Source of the DNA: Nakamurella multipartita DSM 44233
GTDB taxonomy: Bacteria; Actinomycetota; Actinomycetes; Mycobacteriales; Nakamurellaceae
Length of the DNA stretch: 64,000 nt
NCBI RefSeq assembly: GCF_000024365.1
Contig: NC_013235.1
Location: forward strand, 2,976,001-3,040,000
Direction of reading: 5' to 3'
The position numbers and the translations under genes are program-made. The notes under the pieces were generated by a model. That model saw only the letters and a program-made list of their open reading frames with translations, did no database searches and had not been told where the DNA came from. Positions 8,008-16,933 of the stretch are shown piece after piece. Within the stretch, counting starts at the first letter, position 1. The number at the start of each line of letters is the position of its first letter.

Positions 8008-9129
8008 GTGACGAGGACACTGCACTGCGCACCTGACCCGGTCGTGCTGGCCCGGCGGTCAGTGGAAGGCGCCGTCGACGAACGCTCGGCCAGGGCGGCG
8101 ATCGGTCAGCTCATCTGGATGTCGCCGATTCTGCGTCAGGTCACCGGCACCGAGGTCGGATCGTGCCTGCATCTGTTCGACGACGCACTGGACCACCTGC
8201 GGGACACCATGCTCCGCAAGGCCCAGACTCCGCCGGAGAGTGGCGGCCTGGACTTGCGGGAGGTCGCCCGGTTGGGGGAGATCGACGGCTGGATCAGGCA
8301 GCTCGCCATCCGTGTGGTCAAGACCAGCGTCCGCACCGCGCGTCGCGCCCGCACCCGAACCGGGATGGACCTGCCTATTCCGATCGGACCGGCCGGCGCG
8401 ACCCCGGACCCGGAACCGGCCGATCACCCGGCCGGCGCGGAGCCGGAACGCCCACCCTGGCAGGACGAACGGCTGGCAGTGTCCAAACCCGGTGCGGCGC
8501 TGCAATCGTGCGCTCGGTGGCGCGCCCACGAACTCGGACTGCCCTCGTTGGCGCACCGCTGCGGCCCGGACGCCGACCGGCTCGCGGCCGCGGTGATCGC
8601 CGACCCGGCGTTCGTGACCCGGACTATCAACCGGATTGTCGGCATGCGGGCCGACCTGGCTGTCGGCGCCGTCGAGCGGGCGCTGTCCGCCCATCTGACC
8701 TCGAGCTACCGGCGATCGGACCTGCTCGTCCTGCGAGCCGAGCCGCCGCTCATCGCGGCGATGCTGGTGTTGGCCAGCGTCACGCCGCGGCCGCGGATCG
8801 CGCATGTGGTCACCCAAACAGCGAAAGACCTCCTGTTCTCCCGCGCCCCGGGGGATCCCGGCTGGGAGCGGGTGGCGCGCGACCTGACGTCGGCCTATGT
8901 GGAAGCACTGGCGGACGTCCCGTCGGAATCCGCACCGGTGCAGTCCGGTCCGCGGGATGCCGGGACGGAGCGGGCCGCCCAGCAACGGCTGCACCGGATC
9001 CTGAACCTGGCCGCCCGCTATCCGGGCGCCCCAGTGGGAGACACCCCGGAGGCCGTGGCCGCGGCCCTGGCCCGGCTCATCATCGACGCCGAACGAGTGT
9101 CCGGTACGCGAGCGGCGGCCGCCGCATGA
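8008..9129 (+). CDS. Hypothetical helical protein
   Basis: 373 residues with GTG 8008 as start, chosen because the promoter motif ends 5 nt before it; the open frame extends further back into the end of VirB4 but with implausible Arg/Ser-rich composition. The N-terminal half is helical with a Trp-Ile-Arg-Gln-Leu stretch, followed by a Pro/Ala/Glu linker (about 140-165) and a second, Ala-rich helical domain. No catalytic motif recognised. Its stop overlaps the next start (ATGA 9126-9129). Confidence 0.7.
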   Translation: MTRTLHCAPDPVVLARRSVEGAVDERSARAAIGQLIWMSPILRQVTGTEVGSCLHLFDDALDHLRDTMLRKAQTPPESGGLDLREVARLGEIDGWIRQLAIRVVKTSVRTARRARTRTGMDLPIPIGPAGATPDPEPADHPAGAEPERPPWQDERLAVSKPGAALQSCARWRAHELGLPSLAHRCGPDADRLAAAVIADPAFVTRTINRIVGMRADLAVGAVERALSAHLTSSYRRSDLLVLRAEPPLIAAMLVLASVTPRPRIAHVVTQTAKDLLFSRAPGDPGWERVARDLTSAYVEALADVPSESAPVQSGPRDAGTERAAQQRLHRILNLAARYPGAPVGDTPEAVAAALARLIIDAERVSGTRAAAAA

Positions 9130-9647
9130 GCGGCCAGGACACTCCGCTCGGAGGCAAGCGATGCCCGATTGATCGATCGCCCGAGGACCTCACCGACGGC
9201 CGGGCGGCTCCGCGGCCGGTCGGCGTCCCGGCGTCGTGCCTGGTCGCCGGGTCCGTCACCGGCGCCCACGCGTGGGTGTTGACCGCCCTGGACGTGACGT
9301 CGTGGCCCGACCCGGCGCTCGTCCTGCTGGTGGCAGCGCCGATGCTGCTGGCGCTGGCCGGCCGCACCTGGTTCACCGTGACCCACCTGCACTGGTGGGT
9401 CGCCGTGCTGGGCACGACGATGCTGTCGCTCGTCCCGCCGTTGACCCTGGCCTGCGGCACGTTCTGGGTTCTGTTCCACACGGTGCGACAGTCGCGGCGT
9501 CCCGGGCCTGACCTGTCCGCCTGGGCGGGCCGCCGGTGGCTGCGTCCGCTCCGCAGTTGGGTCGCCCACCGCCTGACCCTGGGCCGGACGTTCCTGGCCG
9601 ACCCACCGCCCGGCCCGCCCCGGAACGGGTCCGGTGAGCAGCGGTGA
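9126..9647 (+). CDS. Small integral membrane protein
   Basis: 173 residues with at least two hydrophobic helices at about 55-80 and 85-120, an Arg/Pro-rich loop and an amphipathic Arg-rich C-terminus. It is coupled by 4-base overlaps to both neighbours (ATGA at 9126, GTGA at 9644). No family recognised; it could be an accessory membrane component of the transfer machinery. Confidence 0.65.
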   Translation: MSGQDTPLGGKRCPIDRSPEDLTDGRAAPRPVGVPASCLVAGSVTGAHAWVLTALDVTSWPDPALVLLVAAPMLLALAGRTWFTVTHLHWWVAVLGTTMLSLVPPLTLACGTFWVLFHTVRQSRRPGPDLSAWAGRRWLRPLRSWVAHRLTLGRTFLADPPPGPPRNGSGEQR

Positions 9648-11980
9648 TCGACGACGAGCATCGTCAGGTCCTGGATTGCGCGGTCGAGCTGGCCACCGGT
9701 GGCGCCGTGTTCCGTCCCCGCGCCGCCCAGCTCGATCTGTCGTGCCGGGTGCTGGCCGCGATGGAGCAGACCGGTCAGTGCGCGGTCGAGGCACCCACCG
9801 GTACGGGCAAGACCCTGGCATACCTGGCGTCGGCAGCGTTGCGGGCAGCCAGATGTGATGAGCGGACGGTGATCTCCACCGAATCACTGTCGCTGCAACA
9901 GCAGATCGCCGACAAGGACGCACCGGTGATCACCGAGGCCGTGGAATCGGTCACCGGGCAGTCGGTGTCGGTCGCCGTGTACAAGGGGTGGCAGAACACG
10001 GCATGTGCGATGAGCGCGGTCCGGGTCCTGCAGGCCCTGCTCGACGACTTTCACGCGCCGGTCCCGGTCACTCGGGACGGTCTGCTCGACCTGGCCGACG
10101 CGGCCGAGGAAGCCGTCTCCGGCATGCCGACGCGCACCAGGATCACCGTCGACGGACAGCTGACCGACCCCAGGGACGCCCTCGGCCCCGCCGCATGGGC
10201 GTTGCGGGCGTCGGCCACCGTCGGACCCGCGGACCGGCCCAGCTACCCGCACCCGATCACCGAACGCCAGTGGCAGTCGGTCTCGGTGTCCGCCACCGAC
10301 TGCCTGCGGAACCGGTGCCCGCTGCTGGAGTTCTGCCGGCCGTTGGCCGCCAAACAGCGGGCCTCGACCGCCGATCTCGTGGTCACCAACCACACGCTGC
10401 TCGGCATCCAGGCCGCCAAGAAAGTTCCGGTCGTGCTGTCCAGCCGATCACTGGGCCGCTTCCACCACATCGTCGTCGACGAGGCCCACGGGCTGCCCGA
10501 TGCGGTCCGCAAGCAGGGCGAGTCGACGATGTCCGGGCGCCGGCTGCTGAATCTGGTCCGAGACGTCGAACAGGGCGTCGACCAATGGTCGGACGGGAGC
10601 GGCAAGCTCGATAGCGACACCGCGGTTGCCCTCAAGGCCCGGTTGGGCGGCGCCGGCGCGCTGGCATCCCGCCTGGATGTCGCGCTCACGGCGGCCGCCG
10701 GGACCGCAAAGGAACAGGTACGCCTGGGCGACGGCGTCAGCCCCTTCGGTGACGCGGCGGACGACCTTGTCGCGTTCACCACCGGCGTCGGCGGAGTGAT
10801 CCGCGCGCTGGGGCTGCCCGAAGATGGGGACACCGACAGGCAGCGGCTGCACCTGCGGCTCGTCAACCGCCTCAGCGCGTTCCGGTCCGCGGTCGATGCC
10901 GTGAGCACCCACCGGACCGGCGTCGCTCGGTGGCTGGAACAGCAGGAGGACCGGTCGTGGGTCGTCAAGGCGTCACCGGCGCAGGTCGCCGACGCCCTGC
11001 GACATCAGGTCTGGGTGACCGAACCGGTCGACCGGGCCGACCAACTCGCCCAGCAGAACCGAGGAACCGTCGACTTCGACCCCGACCCGGCCGACATCTC
11101 GGCATCCACCGGCGCCGCCGACGTGGCCGGATCCCGAGTGGTCGAACCCTTGTCGGTCTGCCTGGTGTCGGCGACGCTGCCGGTCGGGTTCGCGCGGGAG
11201 GTCGGTGTCTCCGCCCGGCCCGCCGTGTTGAAGTCCCCGCTGTTGGCGGCGTTCGGGGCCTCCGCCGTGCATGTGCCCACCCTCACCGACACGGACCTGC
11301 CGGCCCTGACCGAGCGGGGGCCGGGTGGCCGGGTGCGGCTGAACACGGCCGAGCATCCGCAGTGGGCGGCGCGCCGGATCACCGAGTTGGTCGACGCGAA
11401 CGGCGGATCGGCGCTGATCCTGGTCGCGACCGCGCGGACCGGCCGGCTCTACGCCGACGCGCTGAGGCTCGCGGCGAAGGGCCGCTGGCGGGTCATGTCG
11501 CAGTGGGACGGCCGTCCGGCCGGGGCCACCGCGACCCTGTGGCGCGAGGACCACAGCGCGGTGCTCGTGGGCACCCGCTCGTTCATGACCGGGCTGGACG
11601 CCCCGGGCCTGACCTGCACCCTGGTGGTCCTGGACCGCATCCCCCGGGCCCCGCAGAACCCGCTCGGCCAGGCCCGCGTCGAACAGCTCGAGGCGGACGG
11701 TCTGAACCGCTGGCAGGCCGACCGGCGGGTCTACGCCGGCGATGCCGCCGTGCTCACCCATCAGGCCGTGGGTCGGCTGATCCGTCGGGAGACCGACATC
11801 GGCATGGTCGCGGTCCTCGACCCTCGGCTGCTCAAGAACAAGCCGTGGTCGTACCCGGAAGCCACGAGGAAGCTGTACGCGGAGGCGCTTGGGGACTTCG
11901 GGTTCCGCACCAGCCGACACGACCGCGCCGTCGAATGGTTGCGTGAACTGCGCGCGGCGCGCGCCCCGAAGGCCGGCTGA
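9644..11980 (+). CDS. DinG/XPD-like superfamily 2 helicase
   Basis: 778 residues starting at GTG 9644. Walker A APTGTGKT at 50-57, DEAH box (VVDEAHGL) near 278-285 and late motifs around 640-720 (GTRSFMTGLDAPG and VGRLIRRETD) give a complete Rad3/XPD/DinG helicase. Four cysteines that can hold the iron-sulfur cluster lie before the DEAH box: one near residue 120 and three in a cluster near 219-230 (TDCLRNRCPLLEFC). Such enzymes unwind 5'-3', often at displaced or RNA-paired strands. The position directly before a SNF2-like gene suggests a two-motor unit for element replication, transfer or DNA protection. Confidence 0.9.
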   Translation: MIDDEHRQVLDCAVELATGGAVFRPRAAQLDLSCRVLAAMEQTGQCAVEAPTGTGKTLAYLASAALRAARCDERTVISTESLSLQQQIADKDAPVITEAVESVTGQSVSVAVYKGWQNTACAMSAVRVLQALLDDFHAPVPVTRDGLLDLADAAEEAVSGMPTRTRITVDGQLTDPRDALGPAAWALRASATVGPADRPSYPHPITERQWQSVSVSATDCLRNRCPLLEFCRPLAAKQRASTADLVVTNHTLLGIQAAKKVPVVLSSRSLGRFHHIVVDEAHGLPDAVRKQGESTMSGRRLLNLVRDVEQGVDQWSDGSGKLDSDTAVALKARLGGAGALASRLDVALTAAAGTAKEQVRLGDGVSPFGDAADDLVAFTTGVGGVIRALGLPEDGDTDRQRLHLRLVNRLSAFRSAVDAVSTHRTGVARWLEQQEDRSWVVKASPAQVADALRHQVWVTEPVDRADQLAQQNRGTVDFDPDPADISASTGAADVAGSRVVEPLSVCLVSATLPVGFAREVGVSARPAVLKSPLLAAFGASAVHVPTLTDTDLPALTERGPGGRVRLNTAEHPQWAARRITELVDANGGSALILVATARTGRLYADALRLAAKGRWRVMSQWDGRPAGATATLWREDHSAVLVGTRSFMTGLDAPGLTCTLVVLDRIPRAPQNPLGQARVEQLEADGLNRWQADRRVYAGDAAVLTHQAVGRLIRRETDIGMVAVLDPRLLKNKPWSYPEATRKLYAEALGDFGFRTSRHDRAVEWLRELRAARAPKAG

Positions 11981-11984
11981 GCCC

Positions 11985-14117
11985 GTGGCCGCCCAAGATC
12001 GCACTACCGATGCCCGACACGGCCCGACCGCCCGCCCGGCCGGTTCACCCGTCGATCCGGTGATCCGGTTGACCGGGCTCCGCGGGCAACGCCACCCCGA
12101 AACCTGGGAGCCCCTGACAAGGTGGGTCCGCAGCCTGCCCAGGATTCGGCGTCGGGGGCGCACGTGGGAGGTGCTGGCGTTCGGCGGCGACCCGGCCGCG
12201 ATCCTGGCCGCGGCCGGATTCCGGGTCGAACCCGATGCCGCAGAACTCGTCGGCGGGCCGCTGCTGGATGCCGATCCCGGTGACCCCAGCCTCGCGGTGA
12301 TCCGGCCGTCGCTCACCGGCCTGGCCGGGTGCCTGGACCTGATCGGCGGGATGTCCGCCTACGCGGCGGCCGCCGCGACCGTCGACTCGGGAGTCGTCCG
12401 GGTGCCCTGGGAGCGGGCGCGGTCCCTGACGTTTCGGCGGAGCCGGGCGGCGCACGAGATCCTCGACCCGCCCACCCGGTGGTCGCTGCCCGCCCTGTCA
12501 CCGGAACTGGCGGCCGCCGCCCGGCGCCTCGCGGCATCGACCGGACCGGACGGTTCGCCGCAGGTGGCCGTCGATGTGGCGGTGGTGTCCGAACGCTTCG
12601 GCGCGGTTCCGGACTGGTTCGCCGTGGAACTGGATCCGCACCAGGTCACCGGCGCCCTGGCCGCGGTCGCCGGTCACACCGCCATCGTCGACCCACCCGG
12701 AGTCGGGAAGACCCTCACTGTGCTGGCTGCGCTGGCGATCTCGGGGTCCGCCAGGACGGTGATCGTGACCCCACCGCAGCCGGTGATCGGCCACTGGCAG
12801 CGTGAGGTCACCCGCTGCGGGCTGGCGGACCACGCCGGCCGCAACGCACGGCTGGTCGCGCTCGACTCCGGCGCCCGCACACCGGTCTTACCCGATGCCG
12901 GCGTGGTTCTGGTGCCCGACACATTGCTCGCCGCCCGACCCGAACTCGTCGACCTGATCGCGGGGTGGCGGCCGGTCGGATTCGCCGTCGACGAGGTCCA
13001 CCGGTGCAAGACCTGGACCAGTCTGCGGTCCCGCGCAGTGCGGCGGCTGGCCCGGCAGTGCAGCGGCATCCGGCTGGCCGCGTCCGGCACCCCGATGTTG
13101 GCGAACGTCGTCGAGATGGCGCCCATGCTGGCGATCACCGGCCACCTGGACGCCGTGTTCGGTGGACGGGCCGCGTTCCAGGCCAACTATGCCCGGGAGA
13201 ACCGGTTCGGCGGGTGGGTGAACCGGCGCCGCGAGCTGCCCAAGCTGCGGGCCCTGCTCGATCAGCAGGTCTGGGTGCGCCGACCGAAGATCATGCCGAC
13301 CACCAAGACCCGCCGCGTCCTATTCATCGACCCGGACCCCCGGATCGTCGCCGACGCCTACGACGACGTGCACCGGACGGTCGACGAATTCCTCCTGCGG
13401 CACCGACACCGAACCGGCACCTGGCCCGACCGGGGCAGCTGCCTGAAGTGGGCCTGTAGCCAGCTCGGCCTGGTCACCCAACTGCGACGGGCCGCCGGAA
13501 TGGCCAAGGCCGCCGCGATCGCCGGCCGCGCCGCCGCCTGGATGGCCGGCCGCACCCGCCCTGCCCCGGACACGGCCGCGATCTGCGACCGGCCGTTGAT
13601 CATCTGGACCTGGCATCGGCAGGTCGCCGCCGCCATCGCCGCCGCCGTTTCCTCCCGGCCGGGCCGGCCACGTCAGGTCGGCGTGATCACCGGAGCGACC
13701 CCCGGAGCCGAGCGCGTCCGGCTCTGCGACGAGTACCAGGCCGGCCGGCTGCCACTGCTGGTCTGCTCGATCCCCACCGTCGGCGTCGGCGTCACCCTGA
13801 CCCGGGGATGCGACGCGTGGATGGCCGAGACCAGTTGGACCCCGGCCGAAATCAGCCAGGCCGAGGACCGGCAGTGGCGTCGCGGCCAGTCCCGCAATGT
13901 CGTCGTGACGACCTTCATCGGCCTCGGCACACTGGACGAGCGGGTCCAGGACAGCCTGGGACGCAAGGCCGACGACCTCGACCAGGTATTGACCGGCGGC
14001 GACAACCAGGTTGCGGTGCTGCACCGGTCGACCCGGGCGCAGCAGGCGGACCTGCTGTACACGGTGGTCGCCGACCGGATCGGCCACCTGAACCGGAACC
14101 ATCGCCGGACTGCCTGA
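11985..14117 (+). CDS. SNF2-like superfamily 2 DNA helicase/translocase
   Basis: 710 residues from GTG 11985, 4 nt after the DinG-like gene. Walker A (DPPGVGKT) near 235, DEVH box (FAVDEVHRCKT) near 333, motif III (ASGTPM) near 365 and motif VI with the arginine pair (QAEDRQWRRGQ) near 625 are all present, in the order of SNF2-family translocases. The first 200 residues are an unfamiliar N-terminal domain. SNF2-like proteins of this kind occur in restriction and DNA-protection systems and in replication of mobile elements. No nuclease domain is fused. Confidence 0.88.
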   Translation: MAAQDRTTDARHGPTARPAGSPVDPVIRLTGLRGQRHPETWEPLTRWVRSLPRIRRRGRTWEVLAFGGDPAAILAAAGFRVEPDAAELVGGPLLDADPGDPSLAVIRPSLTGLAGCLDLIGGMSAYAAAAATVDSGVVRVPWERARSLTFRRSRAAHEILDPPTRWSLPALSPELAAAARRLAASTGPDGSPQVAVDVAVVSERFGAVPDWFAVELDPHQVTGALAAVAGHTAIVDPPGVGKTLTVLAALAISGSARTVIVTPPQPVIGHWQREVTRCGLADHAGRNARLVALDSGARTPVLPDAGVVLVPDTLLAARPELVDLIAGWRPVGFAVDEVHRCKTWTSLRSRAVRRLARQCSGIRLAASGTPMLANVVEMAPMLAITGHLDAVFGGRAAFQANYARENRFGGWVNRRRELPKLRALLDQQVWVRRPKIMPTTKTRRVLFIDPDPRIVADAYDDVHRTVDEFLLRHRHRTGTWPDRGSCLKWACSQLGLVTQLRRAAGMAKAAAIAGRAAAWMAGRTRPAPDTAAICDRPLIIWTWHRQVAAAIAAAVSSRPGRPRQVGVITGATPGAERVRLCDEYQAGRLPLLVCSIPTVGVGVTLTRGCDAWMAETSWTPAEISQAEDRQWRRGQSRNVVVTTFIGLGTLDERVQDSLGRKADDLDQVLTGGDNQVAVLHRSTRAQQADLLYTVVADRIGHLNRNHRRTA

Positions 14118-14132
14118 CCGTCTCCGCTTCAT

Positions 14133-14151
14133 ATCGGCCGCCGTGGCCGAT
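14133..14151 (+). terminator. Hairpin after helicase pair
   Basis: Perfect inverted repeat ATCGGCC-GCCGT-GGCCGAT, 15 nt after the SNF2-like stop and just before the next promoter motif. No T tract follows, so termination is only likely. Confidence 0.4.
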
Positions 14152-14158
14152 GATCGAG

Positions 14159-14172
14159 TGCCGCGCACGAAG
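14159..14172 (+). promoter_or_regulatory. Element promoter motif (TGCCGCGCACGAAG), 5 nt before ATG 14178
   Basis: The motif ends at 14172 and the start codon follows after GGGGC. The run AAGGGGG could also serve as a ribosome site, so this gene may use either mode. Confidence 0.6.
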
Positions 14173-14177
14173 GGGGC

Positions 14178-14573
14178 ATGGGGACATCGGCGAAACCGCC
14201 CGGCGCGCTGCGCGAGTACATCACCTACGCGGATTTCGCGTGGGCGACGAATCGGTTCGGGCCCGGCGAGGACATCTACCTGCTCGGCATGTCCAGCACC
14301 GCCCGATACCGGGTGGTGGGTGCCTTGTCGGACAATGAGTTCCTGGCCCGCGGTGAACGGACCGGCGCGCTGGTGCTGGCCCGGCTGGAGCACTCCCGGC
14401 TGCAGAGCGAGGTCCTCGTGGTCTTCGCCGGCTTGGTCGACAACGGCAGGGACGCGCAGGATGTCATGCTCGACGTCGACCGGGCGAACACCTGGTTCGG
14501 CTGGGTCACCGACCCGCAGGTCCGGGCCATGCGCCGCCGGATCCGGCTGCGCCTGCTCCGCAATCCGGCATGA
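14178..14573 (+). CDS. Hypothetical 131-residue protein
   Basis: Compact alpha/beta protein with Tyr-Ile-Thr-Tyr-Ala-Asp-Phe near the start and a very basic C-terminus (MRRRIRLRLLRN) that could contact nucleic acid. Start fixed by the promoter motif 5 nt upstream. No family recognised. Confidence 0.7.
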   Translation: MGTSAKPPGALREYITYADFAWATNRFGPGEDIYLLGMSSTARYRVVGALSDNEFLARGERTGALVLARLEHSRLQSEVLVVFAGLVDNGRDAQDVMLDVDRANTWFGWVTDPQVRAMRRRIRLRLLRNPA

Positions 14574-14589
14574 CGGGATGGTCTGGCCT

Positions 14590-14603
14590 GGCCGCACACG
14601 GTG
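14590..14603 (+). promoter_or_regulatory. Element promoter motif variant (GGCCGCACACGGTG), 5 nt before ATG 14609
   Basis: Weaker match, but the spacing to the ATG of the LRV gene is again exactly 5 nt. Confidence 0.45.
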
Positions 14604-14608
14604 AGGGT

Positions 14609-14982
14609 ATGAACGAAATCATCAGCATGACCGACAGCGGCCACGACGTGGTCGACCCGGAGCGCGACCGTGCGATCGACGACCTCACCTACCTGCTCGA
14701 CGAGTCCGATGACCAGGATCTGCTGATGCGACACGCCCGGCACCCACATCCCTGGGTGCGGCAGGCCGTTGCCGGCAACCCGGCCACCCCGCAGGACACG
14801 GTCGCATGCTGGCCCAAGACGAGGCCCCGGTGGTCCGACGCAACGCCGCCGTCACCTGCGCCGAACCCGGCGTCCTGCGGATCCTCTCCCGCGACCCGGA
14901 CCCGGCGACCACCCGCATCGCGAGAACCACCCTGCGCCGCCTGATGCGCCGGCCCAAGCCGCCGCGCGCGGGTCGGACCTGA
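14609..14982 (+). pseudogene. LRV-repeat protein, broken by a one-base frameshift near 14805
   Basis: The first frame (14609 to about 14805) gives an acidic N-terminus followed by an LRV repeat with the core HPHPWVRQAVAGNP. It then turns into Pro/Ser/Arg-rich nonsense that stops at 14944. In another frame an open stretch from ATG 14806 to TGA 14982 continues the repeat pattern (APVVRRNAAVTCA, then a last Arg-rich helix). One missing base near VAC/MLAQ would join the two into a 124-residue protein of two to three repeats. It may be a true mutation, a sequencing error or a frameshift site; the promoter motif upstream is intact. Confidence 0.6.
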
Positions 14983-15092
14983 GCAACCGGCACTGCTCCC
15001 CGCAGGAGCCGACTCGGGGCGACCGGTTCGCCGCCAACCCGGGTATCCCCGTGGCGCTCCCACCAACACGGCCGAACCGGCCGCCGGGCGAC

Positions 15093-15106
15093 TGCCGCGC
15101 ACGAAC
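15093..15106 (+). promoter_or_regulatory. Element promoter motif (TGCCGCGCACGAAC), 5 nt before ATG 15112
   Basis: Consensus copy; the gene has no Shine-Dalgarno sequence and the ATG lies exactly 5 nt downstream, as expected for a leaderless mRNA. Confidence 0.65.
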
Positions 15107-15111
15107 ACTGC

Positions 15112-15885
15112 ATGGCACACCGCACGGGCAGCACCGTCAGCAGGCTCGCCGACCGCCTTCGCGACGCGGCCGCTCGCCACGGCTGCGACGGGCCGGTGGC
15201 CATCCCGCTGGCCGCACTGGCCACCGGCATCCTGTTGCTGGGGGCGCCGCCGACACTCCGCACCACGTTCCTGCACCGACTGTCCGACCGAGCGCACACC
15301 CGCGACGCCCGAGCGATCTGGCGCGCCGCCGCCGCCGACTACCCCTACCTGTCCGGCAACCTCGATCCGCTGATCGGCTGGCTCACCAGTGAACCGCCTG
15401 ACCATCAGATGAAAGCCCTCGCCGAATGTTTCGGCGCGCTGACCTTATTCGACCTGAAGGGTGCCGCGGAATCACCGGGTGTCGGCGGGGATCTGCTGGG
15501 CCCCGTGTACAGCGAGCTCCGCGGCGACCGCTCACGGCAGCGCACCGGAGCGTTCTACACACCCCCGGACCTGTCGGCACTGCTCGCCGCAATGACCGGA
15601 CCCCGGCCCGGCGACCGGGTGTTCGAGCCGGCCTGCGGCACCGGCGGCATGGTCCTGGCCGCAGTCCGGTCCATGCGCGAGCGGGACCTGGACCCGAACA
15701 GCTGCACCTGGACGTTGAACGACCTCGATCCGGTCGCGGTGGCCCTGGCCTCGGTGAACATGGCCGCCCACGGCGTCCGGACCGTCCACCTCCGCTGTGG
15801 TGACGCCCTGGCGCAGCAAAGCGCAGCGGACGGGCGCGATGGATTGTCGGACGCATGGGCGGCATCGCACGCGGACGCGACATGA
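15112..15885 (+). CDS. N6-adenine methylase-like protein lacking the catalytic NPPY/F motif
   Basis: 257 residues. Residues 140-180 match the start of the N-6 DNA methylase (HsdM-type) fold: RTGAFYTPPDLSALLA followed by motif I FEPACGTGGM near 171-180, then LNDLDPVAVALA for the acidic loop that binds SAM ribose. After GDALAQQ the protein ends within 25 residues, so motif IV (N/D-P-P-Y/F), needed for adenine methylation, is absent. The first 130 residues are an unfamiliar helical domain. It may be a SAM-binding regulator, a truncated enzyme, or a protein that works with a partner carrying motif IV. Confidence 0.75.
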   Translation: MAHRTGSTVSRLADRLRDAAARHGCDGPVAIPLAALATGILLLGAPPTLRTTFLHRLSDRAHTRDARAIWRAAAADYPYLSGNLDPLIGWLTSEPPDHQMKALAECFGALTLFDLKGAAESPGVGGDLLGPVYSELRGDRSRQRTGAFYTPPDLSALLAAMTGPRPGDRVFEPACGTGGMVLAAVRSMRERDLDPNSCTWTLNDLDPVAVALASVNMAAHGVRTVHLRCGDALAQQSAADGRDGLSDAWAASHADAT

Positions 15886-16238
15886 TCGACAACCCCGGGG
15901 GCCCCACACCGCCGTGCGTCCGAGAGGCGGGAGATCAAGTCGGCACCATGCATTGCCAGAGAGGATCTGCGGAGGTCAGTCGTTCACTGGCTGGTGCATG
16001 GTCGCGTGCACGCCTTCGATCGGATCACCGACCCCCGGCAGGTCCACGTCAGCCTGGACGCCTGGAACCTGACCCCGACGCAGAATCCGAGATCGTCCGA
16101 ATCATCGGCGCTCCCGAACCGTCCGACGTGACCGATCGGCAGACCCGGCACCTTGAGCAGGCAGTTCGGTGGAGGGCAGGTCTGCCTTCGCGTCAACGGT
16201 CGAGGTGCGGGTACCGCGCACGACCGCCGTGCGAGTGA
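15886..16238 (+). pseudogene. Gene remnant in two frames between methylase-like gene and 16294
   Basis: This 408-nt gap holds no intact gene with a good start. In the methylase frame, after its stop, codons from about 15945 to 16070 read protein-like (RRSVVHWLVHGRVHAFDRI). From about 16070 another frame becomes protein-like (SEIVRIIGAPEPSDVTD) and ends at TGA 16236-16238. Together they look like one small decayed or frameshifted gene. Evidence is composition only. Confidence 0.3.
16212..16225 (+). promoter_or_regulatory. Element promoter motif (TACCGCGCACGACC)
   Basis: Lies about 70 nt before ATG 16294, which has a strong ribosome site; a leadered transcript is expected. Confidence 0.5.
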
Positions 16239-16293
16239 CAGCCGCCGAAGCGAACCCCGCTGCGGGCGGCGATCTCACGAAGGAGGCGCGGTC

Positions 16294-16788
16294 ATGGGAA
16301 TCACGATCGGATTGGAGATGCCGGACCAACCGCTGTCGTGGACCGTCGTCCACCGCGACGATGACTCGCCGTGGAGGGGCGGCTTCGCCGACGCGGCGGC
16401 CGCGGAGTCGGCGGCAAGGCGCCACGACCGCGTGTGCCACCACGAAGATTGCGTCGTTTACGGGTCACGGGTAGTCGCCGTGTTCGAGCCGGAATTCGAC
16501 GCGGCACCGTCGGTGCAGATCTCGGCGTCCAACGCCCGGCACTTGGCCGACGTTCTCGGCCTGGGGACGGACATCTGGGAGGTCCCGGCGCTGGATCCGG
16601 ACGCCTTGATGGGACGAGTGCTGCTCGCGCAGGCCATCAGCCCGGTCGACGTCGGCGTGCCCCCGGCCGTCGCTGGGCAGGTGATCGACTGCGGTCGGCG
16701 CGCCGGATGGACCGAGCACCGGCTTGCGCAAGTGCACCAAGTCGCGATGGCCGCAAGGAGGCTGGGCGTCAGGGTCATTTGGTCCTGA
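16294..16788 (+). CDS. Hypothetical 164-residue protein
   Basis: ATG 16294 has AAGGAGG at 16280-16286, the best Shine-Dalgarno sequence in the region. The N-terminal part looks like an alpha/beta domain with a His/Cys patch (HHEDC near residue 50). The C-terminal half is helical with a helix-turn-helix-like end (WTEHRLAQVHQVAMAARRLG). Function unknown; DNA binding is a guess from the C-terminus. Confidence 0.75.
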   Translation: MGITIGLEMPDQPLSWTVVHRDDDSPWRGGFADAAAAESAARRHDRVCHHEDCVVYGSRVVAVFEPEFDAAPSVQISASNARHLADVLGLGTDIWEVPALDPDALMGRVLLAQAISPVDVGVPPAVAGQVIDCGRRAGWTEHRLAQVHQVAMAARRLGVRVIWS

Positions 16789-16873
16789 CCCGAGCCGTTC
16801 GGTCGTCCTCCGAGTCGACTCTCCATCTCGTCGGTGTCTGCGTGGGCTGGCTGTTCGCGGGGGCGCGCACGAT

Positions 16874-16887
16874 GGCCGCGCATGAAG
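16874..16887 (+). promoter_or_regulatory. Element promoter motif (GGCCGCGCATGAAG)
   Basis: Precedes whiB by about 47 nt. A second, overlapping weaker copy (GGGCGCGCACGATG, 16861-16874) sits directly upstream, the only apparent tandem pair. Confidence 0.5.
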
Positions 16888-16933
16888 GGGACGGACCGCG
16901 ATCGTCGCGGGTGATCGACCGGAGGTGACCGGG

